Source: Pseudolactococcus sp041800635 (lineage in GTDB: Bacteria > Bacillota > Bacilli > Lactobacillales > Streptococcaceae). Taken from it: a DNA stretch of 64,000 nucleotides. The notes below the pieces were generated by a model. That model was not told the origin of the DNA and did not search any database. It saw only the letters and a program-made list of their open reading frames with translations. The stretch spans positions 1,364,001 to 1,428,000 of the forward strand of contig CP181259.1 of assembly GCA_047833645.1 (NCBI GenBank), read 5' to 3'. Below, in pieces: positions 1 to 6,825 of the stretch. Every line of letters starts with the position of its first letter. Position 1 is the first letter of the stretch. Made by a program: the position numbers and the translations under genes.

Positions 1-136
1 GTGCTGTTGTTTGAACGTATCATTATCAATGATAACAACATTTTATTTTGTGATAAAAGAAGCTGAATGTTTTTAGGCGAATAGTTGTGAAGTTTGCCCA
101 TAGCTTTTAAAAATGTTGCATACTGATCAGATTGTA
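1..136 (-). pseudogene. ArdC-like antirestriction/LtrC-like gene remnant
   Basis: The minus strand is open from the IS edge to the window start. It reads a segment containing the motif FLKAMGKLHNYSPKNIQLL, which resembles the N-terminal domain of ArdC/LtrC-type proteins of conjugative elements (inference from a short stretch). The upstream part of such a gene should lie to the right of the IS, but the immA 3' end is there instead, only 20 bases from the IS. The 5' part of this gene therefore appears to be deleted. The residues after the motif fit the family poorly, so a further frameshift is possible. Confidence 0.3.
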
Positions 137-1335
137 GGGCACCTCTAATAACTACCAATTAATTCACCTCTAAATGAAATTAGAAAAAAACACAGAAAAC
201 TAAGCATAGTCTACTGTGTTTTTCTTTATGTTACAGACGCCACTTGACTGTTTATTCTTAATTTAGACAGATTACCTCCATGTTTTGAGATTTAAACGTT
301 TAACTTGTTCGTACCTCAATAAGTTATAAGTCAGATTTGTAAGGTCAGTATTTAAAACAGCTCGATCGAATCCAATAGAACGTAAACTAGAACCATGCAT
401 TGAATTTTCAACAAAGCCAAATACATGTTCAATACGGACACGTATTTTCGAAATGATTTTATTAAACATTTTATCATCTGCCTAAGAGATTTACAACGTG
501 TGTTTTTAAGACAGGTAAAAAGTTCAGCACCTTTAGGTGTTGCTTGATTTTGATAAGCTGAGTCTGCTAAGGTGATCTCATCGGGATCAACAAGAACGCC
601 TATTACTTGAGAATCATGCACATTTGCAGGCGTTGTTTGATAATTCTTTACGAATTTTGATTTGGTATCTATAGCAATATGATTTTTGTAGCCATAGTGT
701 CTCTCATTACCTTTAATTGTCCAGCGAGCAGCTGTATCCTTCTGTGCTCTTTTGTTCTTCGTCCAATTCACTGGTACCCTATTTGCTTTAATCAATTCAT
801 TTTCGTCTTTTGGATTACGTTGTTTAGGCGCCTCTATGAATGTTGCATCAACAATCTGTCCTTTATGAGCGATCATCCCTTGTGATTCAAGTTTTTCTTG
901 AAAGGCAGAAAAAAGCCAGTTTCCTCTATTAGATTTTGATAGCTGATTTCTAAAGTTCCAGATAGTCTTTGCGTCTGGTACCTTGTCATCAATCTTAAGG
1001 AATCTTCTAAACGAAATCCGGTCAATCATTTGATATTCCATTGCATCATCAGATAGATTGTATAAGCGTTGTAAAATTAGAATTTTCAACATTAAAACAA
1101 GGTCATAGGGCGGTCTACCACCATGAGATTTGTTTTTTAAATCATACTTAAAAATCCGGTTAAGAGTTGGGCGAAAACACTCGAAATCAACCACTTTTTC
1201 TAGCCGCTCAAGAGGGTCTCCTTTTAAACTTAATTTTTCAAGATAGTCGCTATCTCCAAATAAATTCATCTTCAATACATCGTTAGCTTATTTTTAATCT
1301 ATTATACCTCTTTTCATACGTTTTTAGAGGTACCC
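137..1335. mobile_element. IS5-family insertion sequence (inactive)
   Basis: The ends are imperfect inverted repeats: the left end begins GGGCACCTCTAATAAC at 137, and the complement of the right end, starting at 1335, reads GGGTACCTCTAAAAACG. The element is about 1.2 kb and carries one leftward transposase reading frame that is broken near its C terminus. I see no matching target duplication: the left flank ends TTGTA and the right flank begins TTAAG. Together with the missing 5' part of the gene on the left, this fits an IS-adjacent deletion after insertion. Confidence 0.75.
272..1275 (-). pseudogene. IS5-family transposase, frameshifted near the C terminus
   Basis: The main frame (352-1275) starts MKMNLFGDSDYL and shows the IS5-family N-terminal domain and DDE core, including the segments VDATFIEAP and HYGYKNHIAIDTKS. 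After TCLKNTRCKSL the frame changes, and the true C terminus (IRVRIEHVFGFVENSMHG, with the RVEH-like third catalytic region) continues in another frame at 272-469. A one-base indel around 475-490 would join the two frames. Either the gene is inactive or there is a sequencing error; the family does not normally use a shift at this place. The N-terminal match to IS5 transposases is clear. Confidence 0.8.
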
Positions 1336-1355
1336 TTAAGTGTAATAGGAATAAA

Positions 1356-1796
1356 TTATTCATAAAAATAATCTGTTTCGCAATAGGGTGTCATACCAAA
1401 TTTATCTGATATGATACTATTAAATTCATCTATGATAAAACCGTCAAGGTGGTATGGCAGGTTTAGGCTGTTAATGATTTGTTGGTAATTTGTGTCTGTT
1501 GTGAAGTCGTATTTGTCATCTAGCATTTTCATGACTTCACGAATCATGTATTTATTTGCTTCAAACTCTAAGTTATCGTTTTGAAAATGATTAGTGATAT
1601 ATTTGTCGCCATCTTTATTTAGAAAGTGTGCAGTTTCGTGTAATAAAGTAAGTGATGTCTCTATTTCATTTAATCTTTCATCAATAAAAAGAATGGGTTT
1701 ATCATTCTCGATTGCGAAGAAACCGTTTCCGTCAAAATAATCATATTCTATATCTATGCCTAATTCTTTTATTTTTCTGATGATTTTTTTGAGCAT
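1356..1796 (-). CDS. immA: ImmA/IrrE-family metallopeptidase
   Basis: This 146-residue protein contains HETAH within LLHETAHFLN (about residues 51-60), the zinc-binding HExxH signature of ImmA/IrrE peptidases. In ICEBs1 and phi105-like elements ImmA cleaves the ImmR repressor to induce the element; that role is inferred here from family and context. It follows the repressor gene directly, with the repressor stop at 1798 and this start at 1796, so the two form one leftward operon. The stop codon lies only 20 bases from the IS5-family element, but the protein appears complete. Confidence 0.85.
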   Translation of the reverse strand: MLKKIIRKIKELGIDIEYDYFDGNGFFAIENDKPILFIDERLNEIETSLTLLHETAHFLNKDGDKYITNHFQNDNLEFEANKYMIREVMKMLDDKYDFTTDTNYQQIINSLNLPYHLDGFIIDEFNSIISDKFGMTPYCETDYFYE

Positions 1797-1797
1797 A

Positions 1798-2139
1798 CTA
1801 TTTATTTTCTTTTTGCTCTCGTTCTCGTTGTCTTCTCTTTAGAATCTCTCTTATAGTTTCTCGGTCAGAATCAGTAATTGGTTTTCCGTCAAATGACTTT
1901 ACTGTATCAAGTGTCTTATTTAGATCAGTTTCTAAATTTTTACTTTTGATATCAGTATTTCCTAAAAGATAATCTGTTGAGACATTGAAAAAATCAGCAA
2001 TTTGTTGAACATTCTTTGGGTTTCTTTTTCCATTTTCCCAAAAAGAGTAACTTTTTTGGTCAAATCCTAGCTTTTCAGCAACTTCTTTTTGGGTTAGATT
2101 AGCTTCTTTTCTTAGTGATTTAAGTCTTTCTGGTAACAT
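1798..2139 (-). CDS. immR: ImmR-like Cro/CI-family repressor
   Basis: This 113-residue protein has an N-terminal HTH_3 domain (residues 4-60, with TQKEVAEKLGFDQKSYSFWE as the helix-turn-helix) and a charged C-terminal tail. The start has an AGAGGG ribosome-binding site. It is transcribed leftward away from a strong rightward promoter at 2183-2211; a TATAAT for its own promoter (2188-2193 read on the minus strand) overlaps that promoter. Two operator-like copies lie there. By analogy to ICEBs1 it represses the element and is inactivated by the protease encoded immediately downstream. Confidence 0.85.
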   Translation of the reverse strand: MLPERLKSLRKEANLTQKEVAEKLGFDQKSYSFWENGKRNPKNVQQIADFFNVSTDYLLGNTDIKSKNLETDLNKTLDTVKSFDGKPITDSDRETIREILKRRQREREQKENK

Positions 2140-2182
2140 TTTTTCCCTCTGAAAAATATTTTTAAAATATTAAAAAAACCGC

Positions 2183-2234
2183 TTGACATTATAGAACAAA
2201 AGTCCTATAATGATTCTTGTAGGACAAAAGTCCT
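2183..2234 (+). promoter_or_regulatory. Strong rightward promoter with two repressor operator copies
   Basis: TTGACA at 2183-2188 and TATAAT at 2206-2211 are separated by exactly 17 bases, a perfect consensus promoter. AGAACAAAAGTCCT (2193-2206) and AGGACAAAAGTCCT (2221-2234) are near-identical, palindrome-like copies set 28 bases apart. One overlaps the -10 region and the other the start of the transcript. They are the obvious candidates for ImmR operators. A divergent TATAAT for immR lies in the spacer. Repressor binding here is inferred, not seen. Confidence 0.8.
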
Positions 2235-2840
2235 TATTATTCTTGAAACAAAAGGCTACTTATTATAATATAAATAGCCGAAAGCTTCAAGAACACTATT
2301 CAAAGTTAGCTTGTAGGTCTTGATTAATTATCCTAATGGAATCAAATCATAAATCAAGTCCTACAAAAAGTGAACGTTGAATAATTGAACTTTGAAAAAT
2401 AAATCAGAATCGTTAAGATACTGGCTTACAATTCAGTTATAATACTTGTTCGCACTTTTATTATAACTGATTGTAAAGCCGTTGTCAAAATGATAATGGC
2501 GGTTGACCCGTACAAGCACACAGGGGATTGTAGAGTCCTCAGAACACTGCATAGATTTAGTGAGCCAAGACCTTGAAAAGTGAGCCACAAAGTAAATCTC
2601 GGTCTATGTAGTGAACCTGTCTAACAAAGGAACGCATGGCGCTCGAAAAATGACTAAAAGTTTTTCACATGAGTAAGATGTTAGCTGACTTATGAAAATA
2701 TTTCAGCCTTGTATATTACAAGTACAAACGGTGGTAGGTTTGATTTTTCTATGTCTTGAAAATGAAAGACTAGAGATTATAATGATTATAAATGTAACAC
2801 AATATATACAGTATCAGTTTAATCTGATACTTTTTAATTT
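2218..2840 (+). ncRNA. Candidate large structured noncoding RNA (about 620 nt)
   Basis: No credible gene lies between the promoter at 2183-2211 and the terminator at 2810-2840, but the segment is dense with pairing. Examples are 2240-2247/2286-2293; GGCTA 2254-2258/TAGCC 2275-2279; 2299-2307/2388-2396 (9 bp perfect) enclosing 2312-2325/2352-2365 (13 of 14); a stem of about 20 bp at 2423-2442/2461-2480; CACTGCATAGA 2545-2555/2603-2613; 2645-2650/2661-2666; 2668-2674/2688-2694; CTTGTA 2708-2713/2717-2722; and 2753-2757/2766-2770. Size and setting recall the ornate large RNAs of Firmicutes mobile elements (GOLLD, ROOL), but I cannot assign a class from sequence alone. It could also contain a replication or transfer site. 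Confidence 0.6.
2810..2840 (+). terminator. Rho-independent terminator of the ncRNA
   Basis: AGTATCAG (2810-2817) pairs perfectly with CTGATACT (2824-2831) across a six-base loop, followed by TTTTTAATTT. It separates the upstream transcript from the toxin-antitoxin operon. Confidence 0.8.
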
Positions 2841-2880
2841 TCCGATAGAAAGCATTTGCTGAATATCATACTAGATGAAT

Positions 2881-3020
2881 ATGCTTGTTTCTATTAAGTC
2901 AGGAAAACAATTATCAATGAGTGCCAACTTCGGTATGTTTGTTTCTTTAGCAATAAAGAAAATAATTGTCAATGAGTATCAACTTAGATATGCTTGTTCC
3001 CTGTGAAAATGACAATAGAC
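2881..3020 (+). repeat. Three imperfect direct repeats of 54-55 bp
   Basis: The units begin ATGCTTGTTTC (2881), ATGTTTGTTTC (2935) and ATGCTTGTTCC (2990). The first two also share a second block, ATTATCAATGAGT and ATTGTCAATGAGT, and both close with CAACTT; the third diverges after about 30 bases. The period of 54-55 bases and the noncoding setting suggest protein-binding iterons or a recombination or regulatory region. No function can be read from the sequence. Confidence 0.7.
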
Positions 3021-3028
3021 AATGTTTG

Positions 3029-3088
3029 TCTGTTGTAAACTGCTTATAAGTATTTTCCCAACTTTCCTTATAAGTAGTTTAGAACAGA
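3029..3088. repeat. 22-bp inverted repeat with 16-base loop
   Basis: TCTGTTGTAAACTGCTTATA continues to 3050, and its arm recurs in reverse complement at 3067-3088 with two mismatches over 22 bases. No T-tract follows, so it is not a normal terminator. It could extrude as a cruciform or serve as a replication, transfer or regulatory site upstream of the toxin-antitoxin genes. Confidence 0.7.
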
Positions 3089-3117
3089 TGAATTTAAAAA
3101 CAAATAAACACGTTTAC

Positions 3118-3146
3118 TCACAAAAAGCACTCATTTGTGATATAAT
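3118..3146 (+). promoter_or_regulatory. Promoter and likely autoregulatory operator of the toxin-antitoxin pair
   Basis: An extended -10 box (TGTGATATAAT, with TATAAT at 3141-3146) lies 24 bases before the antitoxin start, which has an AAGGAGGG ribosome-binding site. TCACAAA (3118-3124) and TTTGTGA (3134-3140) form an inverted repeat across the -35/-10 spacer, the usual position for antitoxin-mediated autorepression. Confidence 0.65.
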
Positions 3147-3170
3147 AGTGTTAATTAAGGAGGGTATATC

Positions 3171-3479
3171 ATGACTACGATACAAATTTCTACAAGAGTT
3201 GACGACCAAATAAAAGATATGGCTCAAAAAGTTTTCGAACGTCAAGGTCTGGATATTTCAACTGCTCTCAAAATGTTTATTACTAAAACAGCTTACGAAC
3301 AAGAAGTACCACTATCTCTTAAAAATAGTGAAACAACTACTCCTTATCCTAGTGATTGGTTTAATGACGAAAGGATAAGTAATAGAAAAAAGATTACTGA
3401 TCTGGCTTTCAAAAATTCTCAAGTTCAAAAACTAGACTTATCCAAAAAAGAAGATATAAAGGAGTTTTTCAATGACTAG
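3171..3479 (+). CDS. RelB/DinJ-family antitoxin
   Basis: This 102-residue protein begins MTTIQISTRVDDQIKDMAQ, a ribbon-helix-helix start typical of RelB/DinJ antitoxins, followed by a GLDISTALKMFI helix. The C-terminal half is the expected toxin-neutralising, less ordered region. It overlaps the toxin gene by 8 bases and has its own promoter. The expected role is to bind the toxin and repress the operon, stabilising the element in the host. What is odd is the partner: RelB-type antitoxins usually pair with RelE/YafQ folds, whereas the gene here looks MazF/PemK-like. Confidence 0.8.
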   Translation: MTTIQISTRVDDQIKDMAQKVFERQGLDISTALKMFITKTAYEQEVPLSLKNSETTTPYPSDWFNDERISNRKKITDLAFKNSQVQKLDLSKKEDIKEFFND

Positions 3480-3816
3480 AGATGTCAGAGAGCATAGCAT
3501 TATGATTGCTAATTTAGCATATGACGAGGGCAGGGAATTTGGTTCAAAAACCAGACCTGCTTTTGTTTTGAAATACGATAACGAGATTATTAGTTATTAC
3601 AATATTACAAGTCAATTTAGTTCAAAGTCTGATTACTATCAATCTAAGTATTTTGAGATAAAAGATTGGGCTTATTCTGGCTTGAATAAACCGTCTTGGA
3701 TTGATACATTTAAAATTAGGCAAGTTGAGGAAGAATATGTTGTGATAAATTTTGTAGGCTACCTATCTTCACAAGATGAAGCAAGGTTTATAGATTTTTT
3801 GGCAGGTATTAAATAA
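3472..3816 (+). CDS. MazF/PemK-like toxin
   Basis: This 114-residue protein has SIMIANLAYDEGREFGSKTR, followed directly by PAFVL, which resembles the N-terminal strand and KxRP turn of PemK/MazF endoribonucleases, then YYNITSQF in the place of the usual second conserved strand. The expected activity is cleavage of mRNA when the antitoxin is lost. Start and antitoxin stop overlap (3472-3479), so translation is coupled. The C terminus is shorter and less conserved than in classical MazF. The fold call is made by eye and is moderately secure. Confidence 0.7.
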   Translation: MTRDVREHSIMIANLAYDEGREFGSKTRPAFVLKYDNEIISYYNITSQFSSKSDYYQSKYFEIKDWAYSGLNKPSWIDTFKIRQVEEEYVVINFVGYLSSQDEARFIDFLAGIK

Positions 3817-3824
3817 GCTGTTTT

Positions 3825-3849
3825 GACTAGAGAAATCTAGTCTTTTTTT
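3825..3849 (+). terminator. Terminator of the toxin-antitoxin operon
   Basis: GACTAGA (3825-3831) and TCTAGTC (3836-3842) enclose a GAAA tetraloop and are followed by seven T residues. This is a textbook rho-independent terminator nine bases after the toxin stop. Confidence 0.9.
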
Positions 3850-4065
3850 GTTTGACCTGAGCAAGTCATGAAACTGTATTAACCTGTGGAGGTATAGAAA
3901 ATGTCAAACTGTTTTGGTTGGTTACAAAATATTATTTTTTCAATTTTGACCTGAACATGTCATAAACTGTTTAGCTATATAAAACTAAGATTAATGACTG
4001 AATATATCAGTCAAAGCTAGGACAGAGCCTTATGTACTGTCTGATAATTGAATTAACTGAGATTG

Positions 4066-4094
4066 AAAACAAGGTATTGAGTATCTTGTTTTTT
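4066..4094 (+). terminator. Rho-independent terminator in the 3.85-4.22 kb intergenic region
   Basis: AACAAG (4068-4073) and CTTGTT (4085-4090), with extra A-T pairs on both sides, form a hairpin followed by a T-run. No gene ends here, so it may terminate a short untranslated transcript from the 3.9-4.06 kb region. Confidence 0.6.
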
Positions 4095-4095
4095 A

Positions 4096-4184
4096 GTGGC
4101 TTTCTTAATGGTAAGATTATGCGTTTAAAATATCTAGTGTGTTTTTGGTTCAACGTGTAACAGGTTCAATCCCTGAAAGCTACA
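4096..4184 (+). other. tRNA-like sequence of uncertain status
   Basis: GTGGCTT (4096-4102) pairs with AAGCTAC (4177-4183), and ACAGGTTCAATCCCTG matches a T-arm (loop TTCAATC) placed directly before the 3' acceptor strand. TCTT-AATGGT-AAGA resembles a D-arm. No proper anticodon arm can be drawn, the two linker bases at positions 8-9 are missing, and the length of 89 nt would need a long variable arm. It may be a degenerate or mimic tRNA carried by the element, or a chance match. Confidence 0.25.
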
Positions 4185-4230
4185 TAAAATAAAAATGACG
4201 AGAGGTTAGATATATATAAAATGGTTGCTG

Positions 4231-4479
4231 ATGAAGAATAAAAAAATTGAAAACATGACTAGAAAAGAGATTGAAGCACTTAGTGTTGAGGAATTAAAAG
4301 ACGGTATGAGGTCTGTTTTTCGTGAAGCTGAGAAAAAAAGACGCTGGCAAGAAATAGATAATTCGGTTAAAAAAATAAATGGCTTTAAACCTGAGCCTAT
4401 CAAAGAAGATGAGTTTTCATTTATATTCAATCATATTTTTAGTTCTTGGGTAAAACAATCGGAGGACGAGAATAAGTAA
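4231..4479 (+). CDS. Hypothetical protein, charged, 82 residues
   Basis: I do not recognise this protein. It begins MKNKKIENMTRKEIEALSVE and is rich in K and E, with a likely helical first half and no membrane segment. The start is unclear. ATG at 4231 has no good ribosome-binding site, TTG at 4225 is in the same frame, and ATG at 4221 opens a six-codon frame (MVADEE) behind GAGAGG, which may couple translation. It sits alone between two copies of the 25-bp repeat, ahead of the transfer genes. Confidence 0.6.
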   Translation: MKNKKIENMTRKEIEALSVEELKDGMRSVFREAEKKRRWQEIDNSVKKINGFKPEPIKEDEFSFIFNHIFSSWVKQSEDENK

Positions 4480-4602
4480 AATTTTGACTATATTGACCTA
4501 AGCAAGTCATTAAACTGCGTGTAGTGAAGTTAAACTAATCAAATGGCTGTGCTTCCAGTTCTTTTATTTTTGATTACAATGATTATTTTTAGGAGATAAC
4601 AT

Positions 4603-4914
4603 ATGTCTGCATTAAAAACACTTTCAGTAAAACTGGAAGAAATTATCGAGGATAAGAAAATTTGGGTCAATCCTAACCCGACTAAACTCAAGAAAACTAT
4701 GACACAACCTGACTTGTTTGTCTATAGTGCGAGTGGTTTAAATGAGCCTAATTTCCGTGTGGTTGTACCTGCTAATAAAGGTTTTGTACCTAACAGTCGA
4801 GTACAGGTAAAAATCATTAAACCCAAACTTGGTGGCTTTATGTTTGATGAGGGTATTGCTGGTGTAAAAGATTCCGCTGTCATTTTTGCGGATAGTGTAG
4901 AGGAGATGAAATAA
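4603..4914 (+). CDS. DUF961 (YdcP-like, Tn916 Orf23-type) protein
   Basis: This 103-residue protein, with the central segment NPNPTKLKKTMTQPDLFVYS and a C-terminal beta-rich part, matches the DUF961 family that opens the transfer region of Tn916-like elements. Its exact role in transfer is not established. The start has an AGGAG ribosome-binding site. It overlaps the next gene by one base, and together they form the head of the conjugation operon. The length equals that usual for Orf23. Confidence 0.8.
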   Translation: MSALKTLSVKLEEIIEDKKIWVNPNPTKLKKTMTQPDLFVYSASGLNEPNFRVVVPANKGFVPNSRVQVKIIKPKLGGFMFDEGIAGVKDSAVIFADSVEEMK

Positions 4915-5444
4915 TGGCAAAAGCAAAGAAAAAATATGGTCTTGATACTTTCAATAAGGAATATTCTGTTGATGTTGAAGCAACTTATGGCGGGTTAACT
5001 TATCTTGATACGATTGCTTCGGAACGGTTCAATTATGAAGATACTGAAACTGGTGCAATTTATGACAATCAAGCTGAGCTGGATAAAGAGCAACCTGATA
5101 AAAACTTACAAAAAGTTGAAAATACACATAAAATTGAGCAACTCTATGTGCAAGTTTATTCAGAAGTCCAAAAAGACAATATGGACATTCGTGTCCCATT
5201 AGACTTTGATGACACTAAATTCAAAATGAATGATCGCGTCCGTTTGACTGGTAAAGTTGTTGCTCGATTACAAACGGGCACAAAACGTGTTGAAGTGACT
5301 ACCGCAAATGGTCGAACACGTCAAGAAGTAGTGCCTGATTATTACTTCACGGTCTCTGCTGAAGGCTTGGAAAAAGTAAGTGATCACTCAACTGCTCCTG
5401 CACCACAACCACCCAAACCAAAAGAAGAAAGTCAAAAGAAATAA
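4914..5444 (+). CDS. DUF961-family (Orf22-type) conjugation-region protein
   Basis: This 176-residue protein has a conserved beta-rich core (RVPLDFDDTKFKMNDRVRLT and VVPDYYFTVSAEGLEKV) typical of the second DUF961-type protein in Tn916/ICEBs1 relatives, followed by a proline- and lysine-rich tail. It starts on the last base of the preceding stop codon (TAATGG), so translation is coupled. The coupling-protein gene follows 27 bases later. The molecular role is unknown in the family; the location suggests transfer or replication functions. Confidence 0.75.
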   Translation: MAKAKKKYGLDTFNKEYSVDVEATYGGLTYLDTIASERFNYEDTETGAIYDNQAELDKEQPDKNLQKVENTHKIEQLYVQVYSEVQKDNMDIRVPLDFDDTKFKMNDRVRLTGKVVARLQTGTKRVEVTTANGRTRQEVVPDYYFTVSAEGLEKVSDHSTAPAPQPPKPKEESQKK

Positions 5445-5471
5445 TCTTTGATCTTTAGGGAGTGGTGTTAA

Positions 5472-5731
5472 ATGAAGTTGTTAAAACAGATTTTCTATTT
5501 TAGAGGTATAAAAATAGGCAAAAAAGAAAAAGTAGTATCAAGAATGACAGTTACTATTTTACTTTTGCCTTTTTTACTTTTATTTGGTCTTTTGACTTAT
5601 CTTTTATTTTCACAACTGATTTCAAATTTATATTTCTTACTTGTTTACTTTCTTTTTGTAGTTCTGATAAGTTTTATTGGTACTTTTATTTTGTATCGGT
5701 TGCTTCATATCAAATTTTGGTTTTTTAAAAA
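5472..5731 (+). pseudogene. Coupling protein TcpA/FtsK-type (Orf21-like), N-terminal part cut off by IS30
   Basis: This fragment encodes about 86 residues: a basic start and two strong transmembrane segments (around residues 26-48 and 53-77), as expected for the membrane anchor of FtsK/TcpA-type coupling proteins. The frame then runs into the IS30-family element. Removing the element and one copy of the 13-bp duplication joins this frame exactly to the downstream part (WFFKKLGNRRLLYRH), giving 1590 bases or 529 residues. The anchor is therefore separated from the ATPase. Confidence 0.85.
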
Positions 5732-6812
5732 GGCAAATTGCAAGTCCAAGTTAGCCACCCAGATAAACCTGTATCGGCGTGCTGTAATTAAACATTTTTC
5801 TTGGATAGTTATTCATCCAAATTTCAATTTGAGCGACCTCTTTCGTGGTCGTTTTTATTGTGCCTTTAGGCAAAAATCTACGAATCATGCGATTGTGATT
5901 CTCGTTAGTTCCTCTTTCCCAACTAGAATAGGCATGAGCATAGTAAATATCACAATTAACTGCCTCAGATAAACGAGCAAATTCAGTACCATTATCAGCT
6001 GTAATGGACTTAAATTGAAAATTTTGAGTTAATGCCTTAAGCTCAGAATTAACTGCCTCAGAAGATTTATCAGCGATTATTCTGATAATCTCCAAACGAC
6101 TTTTTCGCTCTGTCAAAGTCAATAAAACCTTGTTTTTAGCCCTTGTTAAGACGACAGTATCAATTTCCCAATGCCCTAACTCATTGCGCCTGTTTATATC
6201 TTCAGGACGTTCTTCAATGGATTTACCGTAAACTCTAGGATTAGCTGAAACCGTCTTGATAACTTTTGTCTTATGTGGATAAAGCATATCTTTACGTTTC
6301 AAGCCTAATTTGCCATTATAAATCCAGTTGTAAATGCTTGAGTAGCTGATTTGACCATTGAATTTAGCTTTAGCGATCACTTCTGGAGAGACCTTAGCCT
6401 TGATGTAATGGACAATTTTTTCCAATACCAGCTTATCAAGCTTTGTGTTTTTAATAGACTTTTTTCGTTGCTTATGGTACTGTTGATGCGCATACTCGCT
6501 ACTATAGACGATATGATACGCTCTAAAGGTATCCATTTGTTGGACTTGTCCTCGCTTGACTTCATTATTGATTGTTTGATGGCTACGACCTAATAACTTA
6601 GCAATCTGACGTCGACTCATCCCTTCTTTAAACCATTTTTCGATAAGTTGTCGTTCAGCTAGTGACAAATGGTTATAAGTTGTGGTATAATTTTCTTGCA
6701 TCTCAAAGCTCCTATGACTGGTATCTGTTTAATTACAGCATAGCATCTTTGAGGTGTTTTTTAGTGGAAAAATTTTTTCCCTGAGGTGGCTAACTTCATT
6801 TTACAATTTGGG
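5732..6812. mobile_element. IS30-family insertion sequence
   Basis: The element is about 1,081 bp with imperfect terminal inverted repeats: CAAATTGCAAGTCCAAGTTA leads on to GCCACC at the left, and the complement of the right end begins CAAATTGTAAAATGAAGTTA. It is flanked by the 13-bp direct repeat GGTTTTTTAAAAA (5719-5731 and 6813-6825). It carries one intact leftward transposase. It sits inside the coupling-protein gene, and the clean duplication suggests a fairly recent insertion. Confidence 0.9.
5751..6701 (-). CDS. IS30-family transposase
   Basis: This is an intact 316-residue transposase. It has an N-terminal helix-turn-helix pair (LSLAERQLIEKWFKEGMSRR and QIAKLLGRSHQTI) and a DDE core with HWEIDTVV, ITADNGTEF and the glutamate segment SSWERGTNENHN. 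The reading frame and all three catalytic acids are present, so the element may be active. It lies opposite in direction to the interrupted gene. Confidence 0.95.
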   Translation of the reverse strand: MQENYTTTYNHLSLAERQLIEKWFKEGMSRRQIAKLLGRSHQTINNEVKRGQVQQMDTFRAYHIVYSSEYAHQQYHKQRKKSIKNTKLDKLVLEKIVHYIKAKVSPEVIAKAKFNGQISYSSIYNWIYNGKLGLKRKDMLYPHKTKVIKTVSANPRVYGKSIEERPEDINRRNELGHWEIDTVVLTRAKNKVLLTLTERKSRLEIIRIIADKSSEAVNSELKALTQNFQFKSITADNGTEFARLSEAVNCDIYYAHAYSSWERGTNENHNRMIRRFLPKGTIKTTTKEVAQIEIWMNNYPRKMFNYSTPIQVYLGG

Positions 6813-6825
6813 GGTTTTTTAAAAA

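Larger units (their letters stand above)
3852..4517 (+). repeat. Three dispersed copies of a 25-bp repeat with TGAC-N8-GTCA core
   Basis: Copies lie at 3852-3876, 3946-3969 and 4493-4517. Each starts TTGACCT, continues with a variable RARCAWG core and GTCAT, and ends AAACTG. The inner TGAC and GTCA half-sites are inverted with an 8-base spacer in all three. The copies flank the intergenic region and the small gene at 4231, and the last stands just ahead of the transfer operon. They look like binding sites for an element-encoded regulator, but no protein can be assigned. The rest of 3850-4095 shows no gene. Confidence 0.7.

Noticed and set aside
2336..2576. Short frames of 14 and 26 codons inside the proposed ncRNA
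   Set aside because: Neither has a ribosome-binding site, and both overlap strong pairing segments; no protein-like features were seen.
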